A DNA stretch of 64,000 nucleotides from Anastrepha obliqua (GCF_027943255.1 NC_072892.1:22715792-22779791); one strand, 5' to 3'. Counted from the first letter of the stretch, positions 1-12,309 are shown. Notes: a model not told the origin generated them from the letters alone. Numbers and translations: made by a program.

Positions 1-739
1 CGGAGATGCCAAACCATGCTGCGGTGGCAGAGCAGGTGATGGGACACTGAACCGAGTGGCAGATGGACAGCGAAACTTATTCCATCAATTGACAAATGGG
101 TCCAAAGGAACTTCGGGGAAGTAAACTACTTCTTAACTCAATTTTTCTCGGGCTACGCGCGTTTTTCTGACGTGTAAAATTATACATCTGCCCACTTGAC
201 AAAAGCCAATGATGACATAAAAAAAGTACCTACTTATGTACATCTAGGCGTCAATTTTGAAAGACCATTTACATACATATATATGGTATATACTGTACTC
301 TGCAAAATCTGCGCAAGTTAACAGACTCCATAAATTACGCTAATCGACCTAACATATCCACCAGACACATAAGCAACTTCGGTGTTTAGTGCTTCCCCCT
401 TTTCATATCCTAACCTAACCTAATTTTGCGAAAAATCGTATCATACAGTCATGGTACCTTGTAGCAAGTTTTTAAAAGGTAGAGGGTCTTATAAGAAATT
501 AAACTCTAGCTGAGTTTCTTTACTATTTTGTAAACTTTTAGAAAACCTGTAGATTAGCCATTCATTGTAAACCTCCCTCTTATGAGTGCTCTGACTATGC
601 AAGCTAAGAACTGTGGAGTGTTTCCCAGTATTTATGAGATTTTCTGTAACGTACTGACGAATAGGAAAGTATCCACTTGATACCGATATCACGGCCGTGG
701 AACTTCATTGATATAATAATTTACGAATTTACATCCAAC
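1..739. other. Intergenic DNA, no gene seen
   Basis: No frame longer than about 70 codons and no recognisable domain. A short run of the fly-typical AACCT motif (TCCTAACCTAACCTAA) lies near 407-422; in flies this motif often ends retroelement-derived sequence, but no coding remnant is visible beside it. Confidence 0.5.
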
Positions 740-1590
740 AAAGAATTAATAAATTGTCCAACACAACAGCTGTCGCGTTGAAAACCAAACCCATTAAAAG
801 CTTCAAGGACTAAAAATAATAAATAAAATGAAAAAATTTAATAAACGGCATAAATTCGTGCATAAAATGCGCAAAAGCTCTACTTTTGTGGTGAGAATAC
901 TTGAACAAAAAAAAAATAAAGTGAGGCAACAAAGTATCAATCAGGAGCAAAGTAGCACAAAATAAACTAGTGAAGATGGCGAATATGTAGATTTATGTGT
1001 TGCCTTGCACGCAGCACTTTGCGAATAAATTGCATTGACTGCAAACACTTTAAAAAATTGCAGATGAAAAGTGAATTAATGGCTTTCGCAAAAGAAAAAG
1101 CGAAAAATACTTAAATAAAAATTGATTGTAATTCAATTATCCGAGTTGCAGACAAATAAACAACAAATACTCAAAGCAGACAATTGACAACAGACAACAG
1201 CAGGCCGACAGCAGACGGTGGATGACTACAAAGGAATGGACAGAGAGCAGTGAAGGTTTGAGGTTAGTGCAAAATATAGACAACTGGAAAGGTGAAGTGA
1301 TGAATTACCAAACAGAATGTAGAGAAATTCACAGTCAGCAATGTGGAAAAGTCTAAGGATGGATCTGGAAGGCGAGTGCAGTTCGAGGCAAAGATGGAGG
1401 ACAGAAATGATTTGTTGCGGTGCTGAAGCGAGGAGTGGTAAGAGCATCAGCTGTCAGGCATATCGACAATCAATCAAACGACGTGTTGAGAACCAACCCG
1501 AAGACTGGAAAGGAACACTGGGAAATGGCAGCAAAGAAACATTTGCAATAATAAAAAGGAGGTAATGCAAAAAAGCTATTGGTAAGAGTG
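740..1590 (+). other. A-rich tract resembling a fly 5' UTR exon
   Basis: An A-rich, CA-repeat-containing stretch (many AACAAAYA and CAACAGCAG words) that resembles untranslated leader sequence of fly genes. It contains a 74-codon open frame (1341-1565, rich in R, K, E and S, starting MWKSLRMDLEG) that matches nothing I recognise. A donor-like sequence TTGGTAAGAG follows at about 1579-1588. I see no promoter element or downstream coding exon that would confirm a transcript. This could equally be ordinary intergenic DNA. Confidence 0.15.
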
Positions 1591-1980
1591 TATTTCATAT
1601 TGATTGACTTGTTTGAGGGCGTAGTTGCAATTCTGTAAAGTTAGAAGTACTTCCGTTCAGTGATAGCCTATGAATGAAGTACGGTAGCACAGTATTTTTT
1701 TTTTCCAAGTGGAAAATAATTCTAAAATATTAGATGGCATTTCTGCCATGAAAAATATTTCCATAAACACCATCTGCTTTATGGCTATGGACTAACATTG
1801 TTTGTATAATTCTTTATTATTTGCTTCCAGTCTTTTATCCAGTAATACCAGCTATGGATTGACTTTGGATTGTTTATTGCCATTTTTAGCAAATAAAAGA
1901 TTTTTTCATTAATAAATAGCTGAGACTAAGCTCTCAATAATTAAGTTGCATAGTGATATTCCCACAACTTTTCGAATTAT

Positions 1981-3330
1981 ATTCAATTACGTACAGCGAA
2001 TCAAAAATGACAAAAAAAGTTCCCAAAAAATTTTAATAAAGAAAATAAGATTAAATAAAAAAATTCCAAAAAATATTTTATCTTAAAAAATTAAAAAACA
2101 ATTTTTTTATTTTAATTAAAAAAATTATTTTTAATTTTTAAATAAAAAAAATTCACAAAAAAAACTAAAAAAAAAATTTAATGCTGCAAAAAAAATGAAC
2201 ACATTTCAGATATTTTTCCAAAAAACTTTAATAACCAAATAACAGTTTTTCAAAAAAATATTTTATCTTAAAAAATTAAACAAAAAAATTAATGCTCATA
2301 AGAACTGAAGATATTTCAGATGTTTTCTTTATTAAAGTTCCAAAAAACTTTAATAAAGAAAATAAGACTTTCAAAAAAAAAAAACTGAAGATATTTCACT
2401 TTAAAAAACTTTACTTACAAATTTTCAACATTGAATAAATCTCAAAATTATAAATATTTTTCAAAAACTTTTCAAACAAAAAAAAAAATTTTAATGCTGA
2501 AAAGAACTGAAGATTTTTCATATAACTATTTTTCCTTATTAAAGTTACAAAAAACTTTAATAAACAAAGTAACATTTAAAACAAAAAAAAATGTTTTTTC
2601 TTAAAAAATTTAATGCTTATAAGAACTAAAGATTTTTCAGATATTTTTGTTCATCAAAGTTCCAAAAAACTTTAATAAAGAAAATAAGACTTTTTCAAAA
2701 AAACTTTTTTTTTCAAAAAATATTTTATCTGAAAAAAACAAAATATTTTAATGCTGAAAAGAACTGAAGATATTTTACTTTAAAAAAATTTTACTTACAA
2801 ATTTTCAACATTGAATAAATCTCAAAATTATAAATATTTTTCAAAAACTTTTCATTTAGATTTTTTCAAAAATAAATTTTTTCCAAAAAATACCTTAAAA
2901 AATTAAGAAACATTTTTTAAAAAGCCTTTTTTTAATTTTTAAATAAAAAAAAAACATTTTCCAAAAAATATTTTATCTTAAAAAATTAAAAAAAAAAATT
3001 TTAATGCTGAAAAGAAATGAAGATATTTCAGATATTTTTCCTTATTAAAGTTCCAAAAAAATTTAATAAAGAAAATAAGATTTTTTCAAAAATTTTTTTT
3101 TTCCCAAAAAATATTAATCTTAAAACATTAAAAAACATTTTTTTTTTAATAAATGAAAAAAAATTTTCCAAAAAATATTTTATCTTAAAAAATTAAAAAC
3201 AAAAACATTTTAAGGCTCAAAAGAACTGAAGGTATTTCACTTTAAAAAATTTTACTCACAAATTTTCAACATTGAATAAATTTCAAAATTATAAATATTT
3301 TTCAAAAATTTTTCATATTACTTCTTATTT
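1981..3330. repeat. A+T-rich higher-order tandem repeat block
   Basis: Degenerate tandem array, well above 80% A+T by eye. Three words recur in the same order: AATGCTGAAAAGAACTGAAG, CTTTAATAAAGAAAATAAGA and ACAAATTTTCAACATTGAAT. The last begins near 2418, 2798 and 3258, giving higher-order spacings of about 380 and 460 bp, with smaller sub-repeats between. No coding potential. It looks like a short local satellite or expanded A+T minisatellite rather than a transposon, since no inverted or direct terminal repeats are visible. Confidence 0.7.
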
Positions 3331-5188
3331 CACTCAAGCCCTTAAACAAACCAATTTTCAGAAAAATTTACGACAATGACCAAACAACTTGAATCATTTG
3401 ACTATGAATCGGTCACTTGTAGAAACTTATACCAAAATGTTTTCTTTGTTATTGTTGTTGCTCGCTAAAATCTGGCAAACCCTGCCAAATCCATTCTCCA
3501 TTCTGCCAATTGAAATTTAGTGCAAATGCACCCAAAACTACTACATAAACTTCATTCCCATTCACATCCAATCCTGCGACGCTCTAAGTGCGGCCCCTGT
3601 GGCAGCAAAAATTGTTAGCCGATTGTCGCGGCACATTTGTTGTGGATAATGTTGCGGCAGTAATTACACACATCCGTTAACACTTAGACATATATTACCT
3701 ACACATGCGCGTATGTAAACACATACATACAAGCACATGTACGCGTTTCCGCTGATTTGCATTCAAAGCGTCGTCGAATTTGAATTCCATTTGCGTTGCA
3801 GCAACCTGTTGTTATTGTTGCTACTGCTGTTGCAATTTCAACTACGGTAGTATTTTCTGGAGTTTGTTGGTGCATATGACTGCTTATTGCTTGTTTGTAT
3901 ATATTTTTAAAATTTTATCACTGCCATGCATTTTCACTATCTTTTGGTTTCTTTTTCGACATTTCCTTTTCACCAACTTATTCTTTCTATTGTTTTTTCC
4001 CAATTTCGATTATTATCATATGTGATACGGTGTTGCAAGCGACTCCGTGTTAATATTTTGTTGCATAATTGTGACAGCGACTCCAAGCATAACAAAACGC
4101 AAACAACAATAACAACAATAGTTCACGAAAGCTAACAAATAAGTGGAGCTAAACGGCGCGAAATGATCCAGAGGAAATTAACCAGCTGGTGGTTCTATTA
4201 TACTCGGAGTTATGACACGAAAAAACATAGCAAAGAAAAAAAAAGTTGTTCAGAAACGTGCTGTGAATTGTTTATAGCAATTACAACAATTAGAAAAGTA
4301 TGATTACAGTAAAATTAGCAAAGCTCGATGTTGAAATTGTGGAAAATTATTTAAAAAGTGATATTTGGCTGAGGGTAGCTTTCGTGAATGGAAAATGGAA
4401 TGGAATGATATTTTCCTACTTACTACATTTTCTTACTACATTTGATAACGGATATGAAATTTACATTTATATGGACGATTTACAAATTGTAATGAAATTT
4501 TCAGATTTACTGTATGCAATCGAATATTACGTCCAGCTAGTAAAGTATCTCCAGCACTTAACTGATTTTCGGCATACGATGTAGCCCCGTAAATTATACA
4601 TGAACTGCTGCTAAGTGAGCTCTAATGATTAAGGCTCTAACAGGCTGTGGTTGACGCACACCTGTCATGCACCCCTTCAGATTAAAGGTATGGTGAATGC
4701 AGAGACTATCAGTTGTTGAATTCAGTTCTTGAATCGATGTTCTTCTACTCCACAGAATCTCAGAAGTGACAGCGAATTTGATATTATTCTAAGAATTTTT
4801 CAATTTTCCCAGATGGCTCCAAAATGGAACTGGTATTCTCACTTATAGAAGCTCATAGACTTGTAGATCGATGTAATGCTTCTCGTTTAAGCAATTGACA
4901 TGGCAGCAAAGCTGGTGAGCAGGTTGTAAATCTTTCACAACGCACATTTTTGTAGGCTTTTTGACTTTTGTAGACCTTCAGCTGGTAGCGCATAACTCGT
5001 AAGTGCGTTTAAGAATTTCGCAGAATCCTACGATTTTTAGCGGCAGCACTGCACCAATTTTAACTGTGTAGCGAGACATGTTATTGTTGTTGTTGAAGTG
5101 ATTGAATATTTCTACTGAAATAATCTTAGTTAGCGACCAGCATCGTTTTAGCGGGACATAGTAGACGATTTTGTTTCGTTAGGAGCTT
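3331..5188. other. Intergenic DNA, no gene seen
   Basis: Mixed-composition DNA with runs of fly-type ACATAC words near 3720. The longest frames (81 codons at 3780-4025, 94 codons at 4300-4584) have no recognisable motif, and their A+T-biased composition fits random frames. No mobile element ends found. Confidence 0.45.
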
Positions 5189-5345
5189 TTTCAAGGCAGA
5201 AATACAGTCGGAGGTTTGCCATTGCCTACCGAGGGTCTGTCACTATTAGAAAACACTTTTTCTATCATTTGATGTTTCATACTCTGAAACTCGAATCAGT
5301 GCACTTCCAAAGGGTAATCACGCACCAACCTATTTGGCTACTGCG
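5189..5345 (-). repeat. tRNA-derived SINE, head portion
   Basis: Minus-strand copy of the SINE seen most completely at 29124-29445. Shared words are GGAGGTTTGCCATTGCCTAC, CTATTAGAAAACACTTTTTC and the tRNA-like head ACGCACCAACCTATTTGGCT. The A-box and B-box equivalents (TAGCCAAATAGG and GATTCGAGTTTC on the minus strand) are mutated. The body stops inside a CTTTTTCAAGGCAGAAA segment and the A+T tail is missing on this side. The next 125 bp belong to another SINE piece in the opposite orientation. Confidence 0.75.
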
Positions 5346-5470
5346 ACCATCTGCCGTTCGGAATAGGCTTAAAATTGTTGGTACCTCCATTCGTGGAACA
5401 ACATCAAGACGCAGACCACAAATGAGAGGAGGAGCTCGGAAAAGCACCCAATAAAGGGTGCCAGTGCTCA
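5346..5470 (+). repeat. tRNA-derived SINE, body/tail portion (opposite orientation)
   Basis: Plus-strand fragment of the same SINE: ATCTGCCGTTCGGAATAGGC, then TACCTCCATTCGTGGAACAA, then AAATGAGAGGAGGAGCTCGG and a final CACCCAATAAAGGGTG. It abuts the minus-strand head at about 5346, so the pair forms an inverted composite, either by insertion of one copy into another or by inversion with breakage. The tail is truncated before the usual TATATA run. Confidence 0.75.
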
Positions 5471-6339
5471 CGAGAAAATTCGGAAACTGCTCTGGAACAA
5501 TGTATTTTCCCTTAAATATTGATATGTGCAGACCTTAGAGCAGGTTAAATAGTACAAATTCAGTATAATCGTAGTAGTGTAGTAACGGTGCATTTCCTAC
5601 AGGGCGTCTATCAACAGATTTTAGTAAGTGGGTGGCTTAAACATAATGCAGTATCGGAATGGCACAAAGATAGTGGTTTGGTATTAAGAACCTGCGAGTG
5701 AAACATTTTTGGATATTTGAACTGGTGATCCTACTTTCTGTATGCTGTCATACATTCGTTTATTAATTAATACTATCAAGAAGGGGGGGAAAAGGTACAT
5801 AGAGACTATAATTAATCAAAATGATTTCTACAATCCAATTTTCAGCGAGTATTGACTCACGAAATTTTTATTAATTTTGATTTGGATTTGTTTTCCATTT
5901 TATGGCATTGAAAAGAAAGTATGTGATTTCGAGATACGTGTTGGCACAAAAAAGTAGTTGGTATCTGTCAGATACTTCTTCCATTTGCTGCAATTCGACA
6001 GCTGGACGCACATTGCTGCCGCTCAGCGGGATAGCGCAAATAAACAATGGCAAAAGCGAATACGTTTGTGTTCAGTAAAAACTCCACGCCAATCTATTCA
6101 ATTGTATCTAGTTACGAGCGCGCGGCACATAGCCAAGCAGTGCATAGATACTCTGAGGCAATGTACATATGTGTGTGTGTGTAGATAATTGTAAGCGAAG
6201 CCACATTGTTACTGTCAATATCCAATTGTTTGTCGCCGTCACGCCGACACGCTGATAAGTTAATTGCATTCCTTGCAGTTTATTAACATTTCAATTTCAA
6301 TTTGAAACAAAAGCCTAGTATAAGTGTAAAAGCTGCATA
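5471..6339. other. Intergenic DNA, no gene seen
   Basis: No coding signature. A short TG microsatellite occurs near 6170-6182. Frames at 5871-6053 and 5958-6188 lie on opposite strands over the same bases and neither shows a motif. Confidence 0.4.
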
Positions 6340-7391
6340 TACAGGGTGGCCCAACAAAAGTTTGTATTTGGAGCTATAGATGTTTTTGACTTTGACTACT
6401 AAATGACATCACTGCTCTGTCAGAAAATTAGGTTGTGTGGCTTTTTGCTTGAACAATGTTGGGAAATATTGAAATCCTTTATCGAATAATCGAATCAGAC
6501 GAAAAGGTGATATCAACTGGCCATTCGACTATTTTTGGAAATACTATAAAGGTGTAGTAGTTAAGGATAAGTGTTGGACCAACCTTGCAGACATGACTGA
6601 AGAGTTGAAAGAAAAATAAATAAATAAATCAAAGCGGCCTTTGGTGGGACAATTGCCGAAACTCACGGAAATGTTCTGGAAAATTAAATCAACAAATAAA
6701 ATCAAGCCAGCGGAAGTCATTTTAATGAAATTGTGTACCATAATGCTAGCGGCGTCGAACATCAATCATATTTGACACTTGAGAACTAGACAGCTGCAGT
6801 ATATAAAAGAAAAAACAAAAAAAAAAACGCGTAATGGAGCGCGTGAAGGGCAAAATAAGGATTTCCACCCTGTACATTTTGAATTTATTTATTTATTTGA
6901 GTCTCTTACTGACTAATAAAATAATTTCTTTTATTTAGTAAAAGAAGTTATTTAAAAACAAACTCGGATGACTAATTTTGCGCCACCTTGTATTACACAT
7001 TTTTTATTTATTTATTTATTTACTTGAGCATGCAAAAATCTCTTATAGACTAATAAATCTTTTTTATTTAGAGAAAAAATTATTCAAAAATAAAATCGGG
7101 TGATTAATTTTGCGCCACCTTGTGCTAATTGTTTTGGTTTATTTATTTATTTGAGCATGCAAAAGTCTCTTACAGACTTATAAAATCATTTTTTTTTAGT
7201 ATTTACAATAGTAAAAAATTTATTCGAAAACCAAATCGGTTATTAATTTTGCCCCACCTTGTGTTATAATACATTTTGATTTATTTTAGCACACAAAATT
7301 CGCCTGACAGACTAATAAAATCCTTTTTTCTCATTTAGTAAAAGAATTATTCAAAAACAAATTGGACGATTAACTTTGCGCCACCTTGTAA
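6340..7391 (+). mobile_element. Tc1/mariner-type element with tandemly amplified 3' end
   Basis: Begins with TACAGGGTGGCCCAACAAAA, resembling the CAAGGTGGCGC ends of the arrays at 30605, 38271 and 59601. A decayed transposase C-terminus follows (about 6500-6800, plus strand): a segment like ATFRLFLEILXRCSS is unreadable, but DYFLEIL-like, KDKCWTNLADMTEELKEK and GSHFNEIVYHNAS are recognisable and correspond to the final helices of DUF4817-type mariner transposases. Next comes a 3' untranslated segment (ATGGAGCGCG...AAGGGCAAAATAAGGAT) ending CCACCCTGTA at 6865-6874. From about 6875 to 7391 lie four tandem units of about 130-139 bp, each ending in a variant of GATTAATTTTGCGCCACCTTG (near 6970, 7101, 7232 and 7371). 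So the 3' terminus is present several times. Coding is destroyed by stops and frameshifts. Confidence 0.7.
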
Positions 7392-8135
7392 TGAAAAAAA
7401 AACACATTGAAAAATATTCGTGCGCATTTTAGTCACAATTGAAATAAATTCCAAGTGCAATAGGGGCCCCATTATACAATCTGTGGACTTAAGTAAGTAT
7501 TTATTTGATTTTTCATATGACTACGAAAAGATAATAAAAAAACACAGAAACAGATGGAAAGAAATGCAAATAAATTTATTGCAAGTGGTAGGGTAAACAT
7601 ATCAAAAGAGAGGCATCTAAGCCCTACGAAAGCGGTCATGTCGTGGCACTGAAAATGTGGGACTGTTTCGATCAGCGAAAGTGGAGTAGATATGGAAAGG
7701 CTACAATGTTAAGAAAACTTCAAGAATTTCATGAAATTTGACTTGTTGCCCAGCAAAAGAAGGTCGCGAGATCTCTGAAGATGAGCTCGGCTAAGGATCA
7801 ACTTATGGTGCGAAATGATACGCAGTCGCTGTATGACACATTGAGTGTCAAGCGGATTTGACGAAAATCTGCACTGGCGGCCAAGCACGCTTTTTGGTTA
7901 AAAAGCGATGGTAAAGTAATATGATATCTGAGCATTATCCCTTCTGATTTGTTGCTTATTTTTTGTGCCGCAAATTGTTGTATGGCCCTGTTGCTCGCCC
8001 GCAAATATTAGCCTACTCTAAAAACATGGACAAATTTTTTGCGGAAAGTATTTAGAGAAATTAGAAAACCCAACCGTCAACGACGGACTTCCAGACAATG
8101 CAAATTAGTGGCTTGAACGTGTCCAGACCACCTTT
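7392..8135. other. Intergenic DNA, nothing recognised
   Basis: No clear coding frame. The stretch 7620-8100 has a more balanced base composition than its surroundings and may be old retroelement body upstream of the non-LTR tail at 8136, but no reverse transcriptase motif can be read in any frame. Confidence 0.3.
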
Positions 8136-8513
8136 GTGCGTTATGCTTTGCGTTTTTTGAGTTTCACTAAACCATTTCCATTCTATAAAAGCCGGTGTTT
8201 GTTCCTTAATCTAAAAACAATCGATATTAGAAGGATTATTCTCTCCCTCACTTTTGTTTTTGATTTGATAGGCGGGGCGATTGACTACCCATCGCTACTC
8301 GAGAAAATTAATTCCAATACTCCTCAGCGAAGCTTACGAAATCATGATAATTTCTGGTTGGGGATGGTTAGAACGAATTATGCTTCCAATGCTCCGATTT
8401 CTAGAACTTTGAGAGAATTTTTTTCGCTTTCAAATCAAATGGGTCTCGATTTTTCTTCCACAAAGTACCACATACTTTATTTGCCTATTATTTCAAAATT
8501 ATTTTTATTTTAA
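8136..8513 (+). pseudogene. Non-LTR retrotransposon, C-terminal end of the reverse transcriptase ORF
   Basis: An open frame of 125 codons whose whole length resembles the post-polymerase tail of insect and other metazoan non-LTR retrotransposon ORF2 proteins. Recognisable steps are MRYALRFL, SRCLFLNLKTIDIRR near residues 25-42, a hydrophobic FVFDLIGGAIDYPSLLEKIN (about 48-67), TPQRSLRNH (about 70) and RTNYASNAPISR (about 84-95). Family knowledge: this region follows the RT palm/thumb, often after the RRR-I--L---F-LI-G--D-P-LL pattern, and is not catalytic. The 5' part with the FADD catalytic box is absent, as expected of a 5'-truncated insertion. The frame ends at TAA just before a long TTATT-rich tract, which could be the amplified 3' tail. 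Not under evident selection, but unusually free of stops, so a fairly young copy. Confidence 0.65.
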
Positions 8514-9010
8514 TTAATTAATTTATTTCAAAAATTTATATTTTTATTATTTCATAAATATTTATATAGTTTTATTTTTATAAATTTATTTAAAAAATTT
8601 ATTTGTTTATTATTTGGAAATTTTACTTTAGTTTATTTATTTGGTTTTACAAAAACTGTTCGCTTATTATTTAAACATTCTTTTTATTTTAATTAATTAA
8701 TTTATTTGTTTATTATTTCAATTTTTTTTAATTTTAATTTATATTTTTCAATAATTTATTTATTTATTATTTCTAAATTTTATGTTACTTATTATTTAAA
8801 AATTATTTGTATTAATTTATTTATTTAAGTAGTTTATTATTTAAATTTTAATTTTATTTTTATAAATTTATTTAAATAATTTATTTGTTTTTTACTTAAA
8901 AATTTTATTTTAATTAATTCGTTTGTTTTTACAAAAATTGTTCAGTTATTATTTAAAAATTATTTTCATTTTAATTAGTTAATTTATGTATTTAAAAAAT
9001 GCATTCACTT
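8514..9010. repeat. TTATT-rich degenerate tandem tract
   Basis: Nearly pure A+T with a recurring word set (TTATTATTTCAAAATTATTT, TTTTAATTAATTAATTTATT) at roughly 60-130 bp spacing. It directly follows the non-LTR tail at 8136-8513, and a closely similar tract reappears at 9540-9955. Confidence 0.65.
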
Positions 9011-9539
9011 ATTATTTCAAAATTATTTTTAACTAGCTTTAAGGGGATTTAGGATATGTATATAAAAGAAGAATACAAAGAATAATTTCATAGAAAATAA
9101 TTTTTTATTAATAACCATAATATTACAATACCCAGAATCCGTTGCCATGCCTCGTTGAATAAAATCAAAACAACCAATCAGAAAAATATCAAGCAAAATT
9201 ATTTTTATTAATTTTCTATCTCAAACCGTTTTTGAACTTTGCATTTGGGTCATAGTTGAACAGCTTATGCGGATTATGAAGTCTAGAGTGTGCTATAAAT
9301 AGTAGGAAATAGGAAAAACTAAGATTTTTTAGATTAAATTTAAGCAAATATTCGATTATTAGTGACGAATGAGAGTAGAGGTGCGGCCTGGGTGCTGTGG
9401 GAAGAGAGTTCCATCATAAAAACTTGCCTATAACCTTCATTGGGTGAAAATATGAATGTATACAAATTTTTACGTCATTTGGTGTTGTCGTTTCGTAATG
9501 ATGAGCGGACAACGTACAGACATTCACCTTTATAGAATA
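9011..9539. other. Unidentified segment between two matching TTATT tracts
   Basis: A segment of more normal composition sandwiched between two tracts made of the same repeat words (8514-9010 and 9540-9955). This fits an insertion into one original tract. No inverted ends or coding motifs could be read. The edges near AACTAGCTTTAAGGGG and CCTTTATAGAATAG are complementary only over CTTTA/AAGG, too short to call. Confidence 0.3.
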
Positions 9540-9955
9540 GATTTAATTATATTAATTATTTAATTTAATTTTTTTATTTATTATTTCCAAATTCATTTTA
9601 TTAATTAATTAATTTCAATAATTTATTTGTTTATTATTTCAAAATTACTTTTATTTTAATAATTTATTTAATTTTTTTTATTTGTTATTTCAAAATTATT
9701 TTTATTTTTATTTATTTGTTTATTATTTCGACATTTTATTTTAATTTATTTATTTGTTTTAACCAAAATTGTTCACTTATTATTTAAAAACTTTTTTCAT
9801 TTTAATTAATTAATTTTTTTCAATGTATTCGCTTATTGTTTCAAAATTATTTTTATTTTAATTAATTGAATTATTTATTGATTCATTATTTCACAATTAT
9901 ATTTATTTTAACATATTTCTCAATTTAAATAATTTATTTGTTTATTACTTCAAAA
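9540..9955. repeat. TTATT-rich degenerate tandem tract, second block
   Basis: Same words as 8514-9010 (TTTATTTGTTTATTATTTCA, CAAAATTATTTTTATTTTAA), same orientation, with the unidentified 9011-9539 segment in between. Confidence 0.65.
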
Positions 9956-12309
9956 ACTGCATTGCCAAAAAATTATAAACACCACTAAAAATTTTTGCTG
10001 CATCGAGTTGCTCTCTCCTTCATAGCATAATTCAGGCAACCTATTAGCCGATTCATTACACGTAAGTCTGGAATTATATAACTACTTGGTTGTCGATATC
10101 AAAATCTTTACCAAAAGCAAAACCAAGAAAAAAAATCATCAACTGAATCACTATCACTTGCATCACGTCAGCGTTAAATGCGAACAATTTTTCAATTGCT
10201 GCCATTTGCAGATTTTATTGAAAGAAAATCTTTTTGTTGAAAAAAATAATTGCTTTGTATTTTCTTTTTCTTCTGATTTTTTTTTTTTTTGTTTTTTGTT
10301 TCTGCAATTTTTCAAAGTTGCTTAATATGTAAATTTTGTTGAATTCATAACATTTTCCTTTTTCTTCACTTTTTCAGTTATTTTTGTTATTACAATTTCT
10401 GATTTGGCAATAATTTGGTGGTCGGCGGTCGGCAATATCGTGTCGTATTCACTCAATCAAACTGCCAGTCAAATTGGTCTGTAACAGACAATCAGCAGAC
10501 AGACAGAAGTGATTTTCACATATGGAGCAACAAATTTACACACATACATGCATACATAGGCACATACGTGCATTTTTTGCATAATCACTTTGCTGAAGTT
10601 CAGCTGGGGCGCAATAGCTCGATATCACTATATAACCTCTTTCGACATTTCAGTTCAAAATTTGTTGCATTTGTTTTTTTTTTAATTCTTTTTTTTTTGT
10701 ACATTTTTTTTTTCATTTTCAAACTGCACTCACTTTAACCGCGATAATTTGAGTTTCCTTTCCATTTCACTATCTATCACGTTTTCTTTAATTTTATCTG
10801 ATTGCAGAAATATTTAATTTTTTTCGTATTTTGCTTTTTGTTTCCTCTCACTCACCACTTACGCGTTCATCGGCACTGAGCAGCCTTCAATTGTGCTGCC
10901 AACAGCTCATTACACTAACGCGGCAACCAGCAAACTAACTGACTGGATGACGACTGATCTCAACAGCTCGGCGGCCACAAACCATTTGCTTAGTCAACTT
11001 TTCTTTTGTCATCGCAGCCGTTAAGCGCTGCCACTGCCGCTGTCGCTGTCGCTGCTTTTGCGCTTATCGAAGTGATCACATTGGCCGATGGCGCGGGTAT
11101 ATGCGATAAATTTTATTATTAGCTTTTGCACGTAAATATGTATAAGCATTTTCAAATATAGATATATGTACGTACTCGCACAAATACGCTTGCAAATATG
11201 TATGTGTGTATTTATGAATAGAAATTGTTTATATTAATTTTTTATTTGTCCACTTAAAGCCGCTATTCGATAAACGACTATCGCTGTGCTATGCTATGCT
11301 ATGCTATTTTATTATTTGCTTTACGTATTTATATTGGTTTTACCGGTGATGATTTGCACAGGTGATTTTTTTACTCACCCAATTCACACCCTCCACCGAC
11401 ACAACTATGTTTGTTGTTTATTTTATCAATAACACTGATAAGATGCCGTTATGCTTTATTTTAAATGACTTTCTGGATTTCGTTTTAGTACATCGGCCGT
11501 TATTTCAAGCCAAAACAATGATTGATTACTTCTTTCCGAAGCTTTTTTTACCAGGTAGCTTTTATTTTGTTTTATTTTTGTTAAGATACTATAGAGAAGG
11601 AAAGTTTTACTTTTATCATGGAATTCCTTGAAATAATTTTGCTTTTGATTATGCACATTTGTCGAGGCGACTGCAATTATTTCAATATTTTGCAATTTGA
11701 AATTTGACTTTATTACATTCGTTTGAAACGAGGAAGTTGAGTGATTTTCTTTTTCTCACCGCGACTAAAGCTGCGTTTACATAAGGCGATTTTCTAAGTG
11801 ATTCAATATCAGCTGATAAGACACCTCTGATGCTGCTTACCAAAGGCATTTACAGAGGCAAAAAAGTCGGACAAGTGCAGTGAAGTTTTCAGCGTGTTTA
11901 CATTTTGATAAACCGGAAAATACAAAGATTTATTCCATGATTCAATTATTAAAGGTTTGCTCACTTGTGACGTTAGATTTTTGTCACTCCCTTGCAAAAG
12001 GTTGTATTTAAGAAGTTGAATAAAGGGAACAAATTAAATCCATTTTGGTAAAAGTGGTAGCAAAAAAGTATTTTTTTACTTAAATGGAAACAAACTACGA
12101 ATGGTTTAAAAAATAAATTTTAATTAATATTTGAATGTAATAGAAGTTATTGGGCGAAACTGCCAAATCTAATATTAAAACAAGAAATCATTTCACTTAA
12201 TCCAAGATTTTATTTTGTGAATTAATTATTAAATTTACATCCGATCGCGAAGTTGCAAAGCTTCGTCAATATGAAACTATTTTGTTCACAATAAATAAAT
12301 AATTGGCAC
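9956..12309. other. Intergenic DNA with homopolymer and microsatellite tracts
   Basis: No coding signature. Poly-T runs at about 10270-10310 and 10675-10715, a GCTAT pentamer run (CTATGCTATGCTATGCTATT) near 11287-11308, and ACATAC/GTATGTGTG words near 10540 and 11190. A more G+C-rich island at 10860-11100 (GCTGTCGCTGTCGCTGCTT and similar) could be regulatory, but no core promoter motif is convincing. The frames of 107 codons (10415-10738) and 89 codons (11362-11631) run through poly-T and are not credible genes. Confidence 0.4.

Noticed and set aside
4300..4584. 94-codon open frame starting MITVKLAKLDVEIVENYL
   Set aside because: Starts with ATG and looks mildly protein-like, but matches nothing I recognise, has no supporting context and fits chance in A+T-rich DNA.
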